NCBI GenBank assembly: GCA_050084515.1
Contig: CM114271.1
Coordinates: 26,164,001-26,228,000 of the forward strand
DNA: 64,000 nt
Source of the DNA: Blasia pusilla
Lineage: Eukaryota > Marchantiophyta > Marchantiopsida > Blasiales
Direction: 5' to 3'
This document shows, piece by piece, positions 27,001 to 40,262 of this stretch (its first letter is position 1; each line of letters starts with the position of its first letter). The notes under the pieces are model-generated. The model was not told the DNA's origin. It did not search any database and saw nothing but the letters and a program-made list of their open reading frames with translations. The translations under genes were made by a program, and so were the position numbers.

Positions 27001-30000
27001 GTATCATCTCCCCAAGAAGACTCAGCCACTAAGCCGTGACCATTCTCCACCAAGTGCATCCAAATCGTAGCACATCAACTAATCTTCAAGGTGCATCTCG
27101 ATTCCCGAATGGTTCCTTGGCTTAAACTTGAAATATGGTTTACTACTTCTTCCAACACTCGAGCACAAGGGGAGAGAGAGTCTCATCTTATAGGTGCTTT
27201 TGGTATTCTCCTTGGGAGCCTCACTTTCCCAAAATATCCATGTCGGGCCCTTAGTTGTGGCCCTCAACCCAAACATGGTTTGTGTATCGTGAACCGTGTT
27301 TGACAAGCTCATCCCCAAGATAACTTGGCGGAGTCTCATAATTGATTTTGCCTATCTTGACTTCCAAAAACTCACCTTGGATCTTTGTCATGCATTTAGT
27401 GCATATCATGGCCAACGCCTCTTTTCACTACCATCATTTGGTATCTTATAGTTGGCTTTCAGACTCTTTCCGACCTTCGGGCTTTGCGACTAGTCTCATG
27501 ACGTCTTGCCTCGTCCTCTATCCCCTTGCATAGCTATGCCTCCTTTCTCCTAAAGTCGGTCTTAATTAGCATTTGTCCTACGGCCAATTTTTCCAACCTC
27601 TCTAGTCTTGTCATGAACTATTATAGGTTTCCACTTTTGGTAAGTCATACAAAGGTCGCTCTTCCCATAAGTCTTGACCCACAATCATGACTCAATGCTC
27701 AAGTACCTCTTAATGTAATCGTAATAGATTCAGCTATTTGCGACAATATCACTTTTGAAAGATTCTAAGTTGAAAACATAGCTTCTATTAATTCTTAGAC
27801 TTCTAATGGACTTACACATATAGACCAAAATCATCCTAAAATTTTAGTGGTAGAAAGTGGGGGACAATCCCTATGTATTTTTGTATATCCCTATTATAGG
27901 GGATCTATAAATAATGACTAAGATATTTCTTCTATTTTTAAATTTAAAATTTTGAGGCCATACTATAAGGATATCCAAAAATTACTGAAAGAGAATAATT
28001 TTTTTACTGATGAATTGATAATTACTTATTTAATAACTCGTGCAATGCATGAGAAATTGGTTATTCAAACATATAAAAATATTTTTAAAACGAAAATTTT
28101 AGCCAAGAAGTGAAAATTTTAATCTTGGATTTTTAAATCTTTCTATGAGGAGGATGACTCAATTATTCTAATTCTTATTACTTTCCATGTAAATATTTTA
28201 TGTATATATATATATATTCTTTTGGTTCTAATTTATCAGTTATGCATCATATTAATTTATATTTGAAAAAAAAATTTGATTGAAAAAGATTTTAAATTGT
28301 ATGAGAGAGAACATGCATGCCCAAAATTACATCAATTATCACTGTATTAAAAATTGAATGAACGTTTTCTTCCAAGAATAAATTTTATGATAGTAGGCAA
28401 AAGAAAGCACCTTCTATATCAAAAGCTAAAAATTCAACCTAACGCCATAAATAAAAATTAGTGCTTTTGTACTCCTGTGATGCAATGGGCCAAAGGCACT
28501 CTATTGAGCCCTCTTAGAGAAGGCCCATCCTTTTCGTCCCTTGACTGAGAGGGAGGGACTTCTTACAATTAAGTACTTTCCCTCTTTGATCCCCTTTTCT
28601 CTTTCCGGGCCACTTGTGGCCTTTGCGTACTACTTGACTCTTTGAGTCCCCCCTTATTTGTATTCTAATTGGGTTTTCCATCACTCAATTTTTATTGCGG
28701 GCTCTTTTATTCTTGACAAAACATAGTGTCATTCCATATTCCTAATTTTCCCATACCATCCCACTCATTCGCAATCTCCACCCTTTTTTCTCACCTCCAC
28801 TCTTTGAGGAATGGAGAGGGCTGGTCCCAACCCTTGCTTTGTCACTTAGGCTCCTTCCTTCCCCTATCATCTATCTTGTTCTCACATGGTAGATAACGTA
28901 GGTTAGGGGTAATGACAAGGGAATGCACATGGACTCCTTCTCGCTCCTTTAAGATGAAGAGGGATTGATAGGTCCTTATTAGGTCTCTTTAGAGGAACCA
29001 AAAGTCTTTATCCCTCCATATATAGAGGGGAGCTTTACAATTTCATTTCTCCCTTCTCTATTTGTGTGTGAAGGGTTCCTTATAAATCCCTCTTATATAT
29101 ATATCGAAAAGTGCTCAATCTCTCCCTCTTTCCTACCCCCAATAAAAAATTCAACCTTCTCTATCCTTCTCTGGATTATTGAAACTTACACATGTCAACA
29201 AGAATCCTTATAAACCCTTCATTGAACATTTAGAACTTTTTATCTTCTCTTTCCTTTTAGAAAATTTGTCCTTTTTTCTTTCTTTCCCTCCAAATCCCTT
29301 TTTCTCTTCCCCTCTCCTATTGAAAATTTTAATACTTAAAAACTTCTCATGATGCCCAATCTTATTGAATTTTTTTTCCCTTTTTCTTCTCTATTTAAAA
29401 TTAAAACTTATCTCTTCTCCCTTCGATCTCTTCTAAAAAATTAAAGACACAAAAAAGGAATCTCTCATTGAAAATATATCTTTTTCTTCTCCTCTCGTAA
29501 TGAAAATTTCTCCTTTTCTTTTCCACTATCCTTATGACATTCAACCCTTTAAATCATTTTCTTCTTAAGTCTTATATTTTTGAGAAATTATTTTGTTTCC
29601 TCTTCCCCTTATTTGATGATTATTTTCTCTTTTTATTTTTTATTAAATTTTGAATATTTCTTGATATTTTGTATTTAACCGAGGACACATTGCATGATCA
29701 TTGATGTATGCCCAAGTTCAAGACAACCCTTGAGGTTTCATAGAGTAATATGTCAAAAAAGGAGCATGTGCTCAAATAAATAAACTCAATATTTAGGTTG
29801 TTACGTCTTTTGGAACATAACGAAGAATACTCAAAGAAGACAAACATCAATCCTAAAAGCTCAAGGATAATCTATTTAGGACCAAGGCAACTTGAATGTG
29901 TAGGTTATCCATTGTTTTTGGCTCATTTGGAGCTATATTAAAAAACTTACCGCTACATGTAAATTCTATATTTTGAGAAGATTTGGATTTCCCTTTGGGA

Positions 30001-30345
30001 AAATATCCCATAACCCACTATCATAAGTTAAGGTTGAGGAAGTGACTAGCGTGCACAAGCTCCGAGATGTCACCCAAACTATCCTATACATCATGTGAGA
30101 CCGCAACCTGTTATTTTGACCCTATTTACTTTCTTTTTTTGTTTTTTTCAGACCCTATTTATTTTTTTCAAAGTTTTTTAATTCCCTTGCCAACATTTTA
30201 TAATTTCCTTTTTTTTAATATTAATATCCCTTTAGTTATTACCATTATTCCAAAAGTAAACCCCAATACAGGCTAAGTGGGAAATTGTTACAATCAGAAT
30301 TAAGAAAATAAGAATACAGGAAAGATACCATTCAATGCTTTTTAT
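27001..30345. other. Gene-free stretch, partly pyrimidine-rich
   Basis: 27,079-27,540 has antisense frames that could be decayed retrotransposon protein, but no diagnostic motif survives. 28,550-29,650 is strongly C/T-rich on the plus strand, with frequent 'ccctttt' and 'tcttctcc' phrases. No gene, RNA or bounded element is supported. Confidence 0.5.
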
Positions 30346-33300
30346 TTATGAGGATGTTTTCTTCTCCTTCATAAAAACATCCAAATTTTTTTGATCATGT
30401 AGGTCTAACACCCATACATCTCTTACACCTTGTTTATATGTCATTGTGACACAAGCTATTACCATATCTAAATCTATCCATTGCACATTGTTGTTATCAT
30501 AAGTAAAGCGAACACCACTATTGTTTATAGGTGTGAACCAATTGAATAGGCATTGTACAGATGTAGCTTCTCCTCCATCTTCTGTCAAGTTCTTAGGGCA
30601 TTCTTCTTTCATCCAAAGCCACTTCATGTCCTATTTTGGCAAACCCCTTCCCTACCCTCCTCCTCAATTTCTGAACTTTCCCTAACAAAACTTTATATAC
30701 ATCCTCTCTCCATACTAGAAGCAGGTATATCTTTTGTCTTCTTGCCCCTTTTCTTAGATAATCCAGATTGAGAGGTTGATTTGTACAACATATCTTCTCT
30801 AAAGAGAACACCAAAAATACTACCAATATCTAAAATGCACGAAATTCCAGGTGCATCACATGGCCTTACGGTTGGCCTCACAACACTGAATGCTAACAAA
30901 CTCTTAACTTTAAGAAGTCTATCCTTTGATAGCATCGGATTTCCTACTAGTTAACTGACTAATGTTGATTTATAAATAAGTCTACCTTCATGTGTAACAG
31001 TGGCATCAATCTTCCTCGTCCGTCTTGAAACATCAGAAGCATCACCCACTATGTCTTGGACAACTTCACTCATAACATGCCTTAGTTCATGACCAACCAT
31101 ATCAACATCTGGAACACCATCATCAAGGGTGTCATCATCACTTGGAATAACACAATGCACTTTTGGATCATCCCACATAACCTGATCATTATCCAATGAC
31201 TGGATAAGTGGAAAACCTGCACTCACTTCATGTGTATTATTCACTTGTTCATGTTGACTCCTAGCTTCTTCAAACACAACTTCTGGATTTGGAGCCGCCA
31301 CTGCTAAGTCTTGGCAATCTTTCAACCACATCTGTTTCTCTGCATCCCATGGCCTAATCCACCAGATTGGATCTGCTTCCCTTAATACTAGAATGTGGAC
31401 ACATCTGCAACATCACACACATGTTCCTTGTTCTTGCAGCCCTTCCTTTAAGGCTTCCACTATCACTTCATTAGTTGAAACCAATGAGTAATCACCTAAA
31501 TCAGCTAACCTTTCATTAGGTTGTAAGGGATGAAGAGCATGCCAAATAAATTTCTGCTTCTTATGCCTCCATAATTTTATGTTTTCCTCTCCAAATTCAA
31601 AAGTGGCAAGGCGGTTCAAGCCTGCATCAAAATCTAACAATGTGCCGAAGTCATAACTTCTTTCATGCCCACTCATACCTCCAACCTTTGAAAAAAACAA
31701 TTCGCAGCAATCTGATCCAAGGAGATGTAGAGGGACAGGTAGCGTAGGAAACCTATCACAAAATAAGAAAATAAGTAATACAACATAGTGACATGAAAGT
31801 TGAATGTCATGGAAGGCTTCTAAACTAAGCATGTTTTTCTCTGAAAACTGAACACAATTTCTTGCAATTGAGTGAGTGCCATGCCTTAGCCATAGCCTCC
31901 ATAATCTAAGGAAAAAGGAAACCTTTCCACATAATTGTATACGATCATGCAATCCCAAGGACAAAGAATAAAGCACATCTATGTAATCAGCCAAAAACTC
32001 TAAGTATAATTGTGTGCCGAGAGTTCGCTCACATAAAATATCTCTCCTCTCTCCTACGTATCTCAATAACTTCTATACTTGCCTGCTAGCAATTTTTTGA
32101 GGTCTTGCCCAATGTTTTCTATCTCTTTGACACACATCATGAAAATTCAACCTATGTTCATCAAATGAGTAAAGTTTATAAACAAGCATGACAAGCTCTA
32201 AGGTTGCAATATGATCTCCTAGCACCAATGGAAGACTCATCCGGTCTAGTGGATTAATGGATTACCATTATGTGCTGGGTCTTGATCACCAAGACCATAA
32301 ATATCACCATTAGGAAGCATAGAAGCAGAAAGAACCCATCCTTCCCAGCCCATAGTAAACCTCTCCTCCTCTCCATGTTTACCTAGATAATCCTCCATCA
32401 TTAACTTCCACATGCGTGAGTCTCCATCACTAGCATGACCAATGAGAGGACCAATAATTGATCTACAATTTTTATCCCAATACCCTCTCATCATGTCCCA
32501 ATGATCTCTAACCCAACTAGCTTTAAAAGTATTACATGTGGGAATACAACAAAGAGCAAGTTTTGGCAATCTCAAGTAGTGGATTGACATTCACAACTCT
32601 AGCATAAACTCCACACACACTTGATTGGAAGGTGGACATTATCTTGTTATACCCATCCTCTCCAACACCAACTTTGACCTCCATATATTTTGGCCATATA
32701 TTTTGGCTATTTCAGAAAAAAATTCATGCCTCATCCCGACACGAAAAGGTACCAGCTTTGCTCATTCTCTTGTCAAAGTTCTCAAGCTTGGACCACAAAG
32801 GTTCATAGCCCTCAAACGGGCTACTGGTCTTCCTCCATTTTGTAATAAGGCTTGACTAATAGCTTTAGTACCTTTAGGAAACCACACCCTTCTCACTTCG
32901 ATTCATATTTCTACCCACATCTGTCAAAAAATCCCAAAGCGCTGATTTGCCACCAAAGGATCCTCTTCTCCATGCTGTAATTATGTTTCTACATAATGCT
33001 AAAATATCTCTCCTATTTGTCACCTCGTACAACATAACATTCAAGTTTGTCTTCCTAGTATTTAAAGAACACACTCGCTTACGAGCACACCAGAGCTCCC
33101 ACTTATCTCGTCTTCTAGCTTTCAATGCTACTTGAGATGCCTCTCTTAATTCTGGAGAGTTTAAATAATCTAATCTAATTTTGAGCAAAGTATCTCTATG
33201 CCCACGTTTGTAAGCAGAATTAATACTTCTAGTAGCTCTTTTCCTGAAGTCATCCATTTGACGAATGTTGTAGCATTGCTCACAACAAAGATCCTTGAAC

Positions 33301-34506
33301 TCACCTCCCAAGGTTGAATGGTAAGCACACTGTCTGTGCCTAAAGGTTCCCTTTATAAGCACTTGTTGTTTGATAGTGGGATTATAAACTAGCCTATACA
33401 TATGTGATTCTCAAATCCACATATTTCCCATGAGCTGGTCATGTACCAAGGGTTTGATATCTATACCAGTCCATCGTACATTACTGTCCTTAACCAATAC
33501 CCCCAAAAAATGGTAGAAAGGTGGAAATGTATGTCTTCACCTTCATTTGTCTCACCTCCAAAAAAGCCTTGGATTGTTCGTTGCCTTTTGGTGTCCCTTG
33601 CATCAGCCTTCTTTGGTCTCCCAGGCCTAGATGTTCTAATCTGGATAGAAACTTCAGCAATCGACTCTTGTACATTCCTTATATGGTCACGGGATCGGAG
33701 ATGTTCACGTAGGTTGTGCTCTAAGTTATTTTGTTGCGAAACTAGTTGGAACCTACAACCGCAATAAACACATCTAACTCTGTATTTCTCTGACCTCACA
33801 CTAATGTCAGTAGTATCTCCCTCAATCTCAAAGGGTTTCTCGTCATTTGTATCCTCTATATTGCAAAGGTTCACAATGATCACTCCCTGGTCTATTGTAC
33901 ATCTAGCTTTCACAGGGGCACAGTCATCTTGTCTCCAAGTCACTGTTCGCCAACATAGTTTTCGGACTAAACACCGATTCTTATGGTGTTTTTTGGTTTT
34001 CATGTGCTTAGATCTATGGTTTAGAAAGAGGTTCATGATGCAACTTTTTTTTCAGTCCCCTTTGCTATTCTTGCCTTCAATTGGCACTCCATACACTCAA
34101 GGCGGGATTGTGTAATATCCCCCTCATCCCATGTCAACACACGCCATCTATGGTCTTCCCAACCATATTGCTTGGTCCAACTCTCAAGTTTCACTATCTC
34201 TGACTTTGAGATGTCTAAAGCTTCTAGTTTCATGAATGATGATCTGAGAATTGCCCACTCCTAAAGTATTGTAGGGATCCCCAATGGAATATTCTAATGG
34301 GACCCATTCATCTCTGAATCCTCATGGGGAGTACAAGGGGTAGGACCTGAAGGAGTGTCTGGCAAACTTACATCGGTCTCTATTGTTGACTTGATTTTGC
34401 TACCTTGGCTCTCTATGTGTTCTTCCACAAAGCCTTCTATGTATCGTTTCTCAATCATGATGATCCCAGTAGTATGGAAATCATGCACTTGCATAATTGA
34501 TTCCAT
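30346..34506 (-). pseudogene. Large unclassified transposase-like pseudogene
   Basis: Minus-strand frames line up as one long decayed protein: 34,506-34,294, 34,233-34,033, 34,036-33,461, 33,401-32,874, 32,590-32,246, 32,066-31,413, 31,331-30,951, 30,935-30,693 and 30,627-30,346. The 32,066 and 31,331 frames are the same frame, split by one stop. Visible features are a C2H2-like finger RCVYCGCRF...LEHNLREHLRSRDH with a basic SRPGRPKK stretch (33.5-33.8 kb), a Cys/Arg-rich segment with CCEQCYN (33.3 kb), a helical region with VSFFLRLWRLWLRHG and the signature LLGSDCCELFFSKVGGM (31.7 kb), and an acidic tail. A zinc finger followed by a long helical core with a conserved acidic/Cys patch fits a DNA-transposon transposase. 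I do not recognise a named superfamily, and no terminal repeats were found. Confidence 0.6.
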
Positions 34507-36700
34507 GTTCTCATCTACGACAATATTATACTCTGGATCCCAAAAACCCTAAATCCTTCCCTCAAAAATGTTAGTTTGGTCAATCAAGTTTCGGAACCAA
34601 GTTAGAGTGGCATCATGCTCATATTTTACAGGTGCTTTCAAAATTGGGGGTAGGTTCAATCCACGTTTAATATAGGTTCAAATTCTTAGTGTAGAAGTTT
34701 TCCCTTTAAAACCATCAAGACTAGCCATCAAGTCCAAATCCAGAAATACTTACAATATCACAACATCCATTAACATGTATTACTACATACGTCATCCAAG
34801 TGCATTCAAAAAGATTCTGTAGTCTCTAATATGTAGTGACATATTACAGCCATATGGGACTTATGGCTTAGTTCTTGTCCTTGACTTTCTACCGCTCCCA
34901 AACAACAATGCAATGGAAGGGAATTCAACAAGCAACCAAACCTTATACTTGGGCATATCTTCAGCCCCAATGTTGCATTGCTCTTAACATGGCAAAACTC
35001 AAAACACAATTGAATTACACCACCACTTGAAGCTTCCCTCTCTTTTACACAGACCACAAATTTCACCATCTCTGGATCACTCATTCCTACACATATGCCA
35101 TTTTCATCATGGCATATGTATAGAGTGCACTGTAAGACAACACCAGGGACACTCATCCACATTAGGATGGTCTTACGAGTTCCAAGTCCTAACTTCCAAT
35201 TTTTCCATGTGCAATATATGTGTCTTTCGGTTGGGTTGTAACACCACCTTGGAAAGACCCATGCTTGCACACTACTCCTAAAAAGGGAGTCTTTGTGGCA
35301 TATTAAGGAGGCAACATCAAGAGGAATACTCTTTAGCATGCAAAATAATTCAAAGCCAAACAAGCCTCTCAGAATCGATCGGGTATCTATCGATTCCGAG
35401 GGTCCACTTCCATAATTTAATTCAATGTATATTACTCATAACTGAATTCAATGTATGTTACTCACCCAAGTATGAGCAAGCCTCTCTCTCTCCAATAAGA
35501 ATCCTTCCAAATCCCTTCACCTGTAGAAACACATTTAATTTTTTAAAGTTCTCAAACAAGTTTATCTATTATCAGAACATATTTGCAAAGGAATTCCAAC
35601 TTCCTAACAGTCACACATTCATTCTTGAGCAAAGGGATACCAAAATTACAACATTCACCTAAACAAACTTGATTCAACGGGATATTGTCGAAGAAGGAGG
35701 CGTTGGATGTCGCGTCGAATGATAGGGAGCTGTTGGTGTGGGCGCTGGAGTTGGAGATGTTGGCACTAGAGTTGGAATTCTTGGAGTCACACATGGATTT
35801 CCTGAATGAGAACTTGCAGCCCCCGGATGATGATCCAGATTCCTTGCTCCCTACATCACCGATTTGCTGCAAGGTATCGTTGATCATCATGTTCAATTCA
35901 CAAGCACGACGATGCTCAGTGTTCAAGCCGGGAAACTTATTGACAAAGAACACGCAGTGCGAATTCTTTTGATCTGAACCAACAACATAAATCTGACAAC
36001 AACAATGTCGAACAAAGTCCTACAATGTGAACACAACCCATTGCATGATTTTTGAGTCCAATGACAAGAATCTAAACTCGAACCATTGTTGGAGGGGGAT
36101 AGCAAAAATATTCAAGCAAGTCATCAGGAAGGAACGCTAGTTTGCGCATGGAATGAAACAACATTGATGTGAGCTGAAACCTATTGCAAGAGTTTGATAA
36201 CTACAATGCTAAGGCAAGCTTCCTAAACACAGATTGGGTTTGTGCCATGAGAGCAACTAGCGTTCACCAACATTCATCCTGATAGAGAAGGCTAATGTTG
36301 GAATTTGATCAATGCCCGTTCATTACCATGTGGTCTGCGAGGGTAGTGCACATCAAGCGGCGCCCGAAAATAGAGAAGAGAAACCGAGAAAGGAAATTTT
36401 AGAAAGCTTTTGCAGCTTTCCCTCGCACTCCAAATCTTGATACAAAAGCAAAAATATGGATAGAAACTTACCTTCTTTGTGCTACGAAGATTGGGTTGAG
36501 CAAGAAATTGAAGGATCACACTCGGTTATCACTAAGTGCGATGGCTTCCCGCTGGTCTACTCACACATTGCATGCAGAAAAAAATGTAAAAAATGGCAAA
36601 GCTTCGCCCAAAAAGATCAACACTGCTCCACGAGAGAAATGAGAAATGGGGGCAGTCCTCCCCGACTACCCCTCGCAACCCCCCCTCCCCCCTTTTGACA
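34507..36700 (-). other. Possible upstream part of the decayed element or unrelated remnant
   Basis: Minus-strand frame 34,806-35,363 (185 codons, Cys-rich) is open but unrecognised. 35,552-35,953 is Ser/Asn-rich on the minus strand and Leu/Glu-rich on the plus strand, a sign of low-complexity sequence. A good donor-like AAG|GTAAGT lies on the minus strand at 36,467-36,474. I cannot build a gene model from these parts. Confidence 0.3.
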
Positions 36701-37303
36701 GCTCAGATCCAATCCCTAAGATCAACGACTCTCCTATGATGCAAGATGAATGCAATCTTGTCCCTCCATTTCCTTAGATCCTAAACCGTCGATCTATTAA
36801 TATTTATTATTTCTGCTTTAGCCTTTTTTTCTTCTTCCTTTTTCATGTATGGATTTCACTCTCTCCTAAAAAAAATCCATAGTCTTATAACATGTGATCT
36901 CAAGTTGGGATAAAATTTTCAAGGCTAGAATATGATTTAATTTCATGTGTGTTTTTCACTTTCTCCTCTAAAAAATTCATATATATATATATATCCAATA
37001 ATTAAGTGACATTTGTCGTTAAGTGATTTCATTGCCCCTTGCTTATAAATTTCATTATAGTTACAACTTGTTGAATAGATTGGACCCTACATTATAATAA
37101 GACCACTAAAATATTTTTCTCAACCCTTCAGGCTATAATTGCTTACTTATAACATTATGATTTATACAATAAAAAAAAACCCCTTTGGCTGGTCGCTCAT
37201 GTTAAAGTAATACGGCTGGGTGACGACCCCGACTGCATAAGTCACCAAGGAGAATGTGTGGGGAAAGTATAGAGGCATATCTAAGGAGGGAGAGTGGAGC
37301 TCA
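36701..37303. other. Gene-free AT-rich stretch
   Basis: It contains a short (AT)n tract near 36,980. Nothing else is recognisable. Confidence 0.6.
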
Positions 37304-37604
37304 TAGTTGCACAAGAACGGACATGGACAAACAAGTCTAGACATATCTATGAACATAGATTGCAAGAGGGGAGGCCCACACTTATAGCTCACAATGGAAG
37401 GCAAGGAAGGGGCAAGCGGGGCAATAAGAGGGGAGGAACTGGAGGTAGGGGGCGGGGGCAGGCAAGAAGAAACATGAAATAACATAACAAAGAGGCAAGT
37501 GGAGGGAATGAGGAAAAAAGGGGAGTTAGGGACCCACATGGACAAGTCCTTCCATAAGACGGACGTATGTACACGGACATGGAGTTTATCCACATGCAAC
37601 TTTG
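37304..37604. mobile_element. TIR MITE, 'GGAAGGCAAGG' subfamily (copy D)
   Basis: The left end 'tagttgcacaagaacgg' and right end 'ccacatgcaactttg' are inverted. The interior shares 'cccacacttatagctca', 'tggaaggcaagg' and 'ggggcaataa' with copy E at 43,103 and, reversed, with copy F at 56,146. No coding capacity. It is a non-autonomous element about 300 bp long. Confidence 0.75.
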
Positions 37605-38049
37605 TTGGAGCTCATTTTCTTTTAGAAAAATCATAGATCAAACTCTCTAACACTACATGTCATTTTTTCAAGCCTAAAATTTTTTCTACAAAAACATTTT
37701 TTTAATAATTAAAATTAAAATTATATAAAAGTTACAAAATATATAATTAGACATAAATAAATTTCAAGCATCGAGAGCATTTGCGTGTATGGCTTTGGGG
37801 ATCCACAGAAATAGAAATAATTCATATTAGTGTTGAGAGAAAGAAAAATATCTTCTACACAATGATTTGTAAATTTGAGCATTGTCGATTTCTACCTGTA
37901 GTGTGAAGTAGAGAATTCTTCTTGATTCACGTAAATTTCAATTTCTCTCTATGTTGTTGCTTGATTATGCTTAATATGAAACTTTCAACCTTTGGTCCTA
38001 CATTGGGCCTTGTATAACTTCTTTTCATTGATTAAGCTACTTATTTTCA

Positions 38050-38480
38050 CTAGTTAACATGCCCGTGCTTGCGCACGAAATTGATTTTTTTAATTAGTAG
38101 TCTAACTTGTGCCCGAAAATGAATCTCCTTATAATTTAGAAATATTTTGTATTTATAAATTTAAGTATAATCTCCATTTTTTTAAATCTTAAAAGAGTGA
38201 TACCATTTCACTTTTGAATAATACCGAACTCTTGTAAATAATTTCACTCCTCCATAACCATTTCCATTAAGTTAAAACATTTTCAAGGGGTGGTCAAGGT
38301 TACATTAGTTCGTTAGGGGGTCCCTTAAGCGAATTCCTCCCATTTCTTCTCTTCCATTTCCACTTTTCCTACGAAAATAACATCCACTTACTAAATTCTA
38401 AGTTAAGTTTAATTAGCTAAATCATTTCCTTTTTCCATTCAAATTCAATTTCCTTTCCCAAACTATGGAATATGAATTAA
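38050..38480 (-). mobile_element. Helitron 3' region
   Basis: On the minus strand a stem CGTGC-GCAA-GCACG is followed by GGGCATGTTAA and CTAG|T (38,050-38,053). Downstream AT-rich sequence resembles the first ~300 bases of the window. The 5' end was not identified. Confidence 0.6.
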
Positions 38481-38883
38481 CATGATTATTTTTTTAAATA
38501 ATCATATTTTTCATTTCAAAATTTAAATATACTTCTTATTTTCTTAAATCTCAAAAGAATAATAACATTTGGCTCTTCTAAGTAATTCCACTCCTCACTT
38601 AAAATTTAAATGACGTTCCAATCCCCTCAATGATTCCACCCTTCCATAAAATTTAGAAAGTATTTACTTCATTTCCATTAAAATATATTTTCCCTATCAA
38701 ATATGAGTCAAGGAATAAAATTATACTTTTTGGTTATTTTTAATTCCCTTAAATTTTATTTTTCTACCCATCTTATAAGGTCGAGGAAAAAATTTCTATC
38801 CGGTCTACCCATGTTGCCTATTTTGTCCTATTTCTTACTATTTTGTTGTATCGTGCATATGGGTTCACCCATTATCTATTCTA

Positions 38884-39101
38884 TCTATATTATTATGGAA
38901 GAGTGCCTTCTTGATTTGCAAACACTTCTATGTTTGACACGTGGCAATTGGGTTGCAAGAAAATGTTTCACATGATACACGTTGTAAAATGAGCTTGAAT
39001 TTATGTGCATCATCATTAATCCATTCCCTTCACGGGCTATACACTAACAAAGCTCTTCAAACACTTTTTATTTCTTGTGCATCTCACGGGCACCTTACTA
39101 G
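38884..39101 (+). mobile_element. 218-bp mini-Helitron, first of a head-to-tail pair
   Basis: It starts A|TCTATATTATTATGGAAG (38,884) and ends 'cacgggcaccttactag' at 39,101, followed by T. The interior has 'cttcttgatttgcaaacac' and 'gacacgtggcaattggg'. A-T target, TC start and hairpin-CTAG end fit a Helitron. No coding sequence. Confidence 0.7.
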
Positions 39102-39369
39102 TTATTATTACGGGAGAGTGTCTTCTTGATTTGCAAACACCCCCATGTTTGACACGTGGCAATTGGGCAGCAAGAAAATGTTTGAATCTATATGCAACAT
39201 CTTTAATCCCTTCCCTTCACGAGCAACAAGAAACAAAGTTACGAGCAACAAGAAAAAAAGTTTGAATCTATATGCAACATCTTTAATCCCTTCCCTTCAC
39301 GAGCTATACACTAAAAAAAGCTCTTCAAGCATTTTTTGTTTCTTGTGCATCGCAGAGGCACCTTACTAG
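39102..39369 (+). mobile_element. 268-bp mini-Helitron, second of the pair
   Basis: It follows the first copy without a spacer, begins 'ttattattacgggagagtg' (the initial TCTATA is missing), repeats 'cttcttgatttgcaaacac' and 'gacacgtggcaattggg', and ends 'gaggcaccttactag|t' at 39,369. It carries an internal direct repeat ('gtttgaatctatatgcaaca', from about 39,180 and 39,260) that explains its greater length. Confidence 0.7.
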
Positions 39370-39908
39370 TCATATAGATAAGGCATCCACAACGATTTAT
39401 GCAAAAGTTTGAGTGGATCATACCTTATAGCAACCCTACAAAAATGAATCAAATATGAGAGGGAAATTTTAACATCAAAGTAATTTTCATCCAAACCTAG
39501 ACTAAAAACTTTTCACTTGTTCCAAATATATAGCTAGCTTTGTCTGAAGGAGTTAAACTACAAGAGTGAGTGGAAACAACTTTCACTACATAATACAAGT
39601 TTAAACATCTTACACTATTACGGCAAAATAAGACATAACAAATGACATGAGCAAGAAAATGTTTCAATAACATAAGCATCAACAAATTTTCTCTTAAACT
39701 TTTGAGCAATATTATTATTTTCCAAATGCTAAGCATTATCAAGATTTTCTCATACATTTTTAACATGAAAATGATTCAAAAATTCTTTTCTTTCCTTGAC
39801 AAGTCTAAATCTTTTGCTTGTTTTCTTTTATGGCCACTACTATTAAACTAACTAGTGGGTGTTCTTGGAATGCACATATTAATGATGGGTAATTGAAATT
39901 ATCCATTA

Positions 39909-40077
39909 CTAGTATAATGCTCATGCTATGCACGAGTGAGGGGAAATTTTTCTTGCACCCGTTAAGTAATTTTAAGTAATCCTTAAACACATGCCAATAA
40001 TAGACTAGTTTTGAAAGGATATGTGTCGAACACCGGAGGAGGGTTTCCCTAACCCCATCCTCTCTAAATAATATAGA
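39909..40077 (-). mobile_element. 169-bp mini-Helitron
   Basis: On the minus strand it starts A|TCTATATTATTTAGAGAGG at 40,077 and ends with stem CTCGTGC/GCATGAG, a short spacer and CTAG|T at 39,909. It shares 'CCCTCCTCCG' with the 15,468-15,608 copy and 'GGGGTTAG.GAAACCCTCCTC' with the 5' end at 45,036. No coding sequence. Confidence 0.75.
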
Positions 40078-40239
40078 TAATAGTAAAATGTGTTACTATT
40101 CACTTAATCGACCCCTAATTGGGTAAGGTGTCGAAGAATAGGTGATAAGCATTCAAGAGGGCACTCTTGCATGACAATATAGATTAAATTCTAGATAAAT
40201 ATTGACATACTTTCTTGGGAAGACTAATGGTGCCTATCA

Positions 40240-40262
40240 TCTATACTATTATTTGCGGAGTG
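40240..40262 (+). mobile_element. Helitron 5' end
   Basis: A|TCTATACTATTATTTGCGG matches the family's 5' consensus. The matching 3' end was not found. No gene is seen from here to the copia remnant. Confidence 0.45.

Noticed and set aside
26279-27070. Ala/Arg/Pro-rich frames
   Set aside because: The same palindrome-array artefact as at 18 kb.
27079-27540. Possible retrotransposon protease region on the minus strand
   Set aside because: No DSG/DTG motif or other diagnostic residue could be found.
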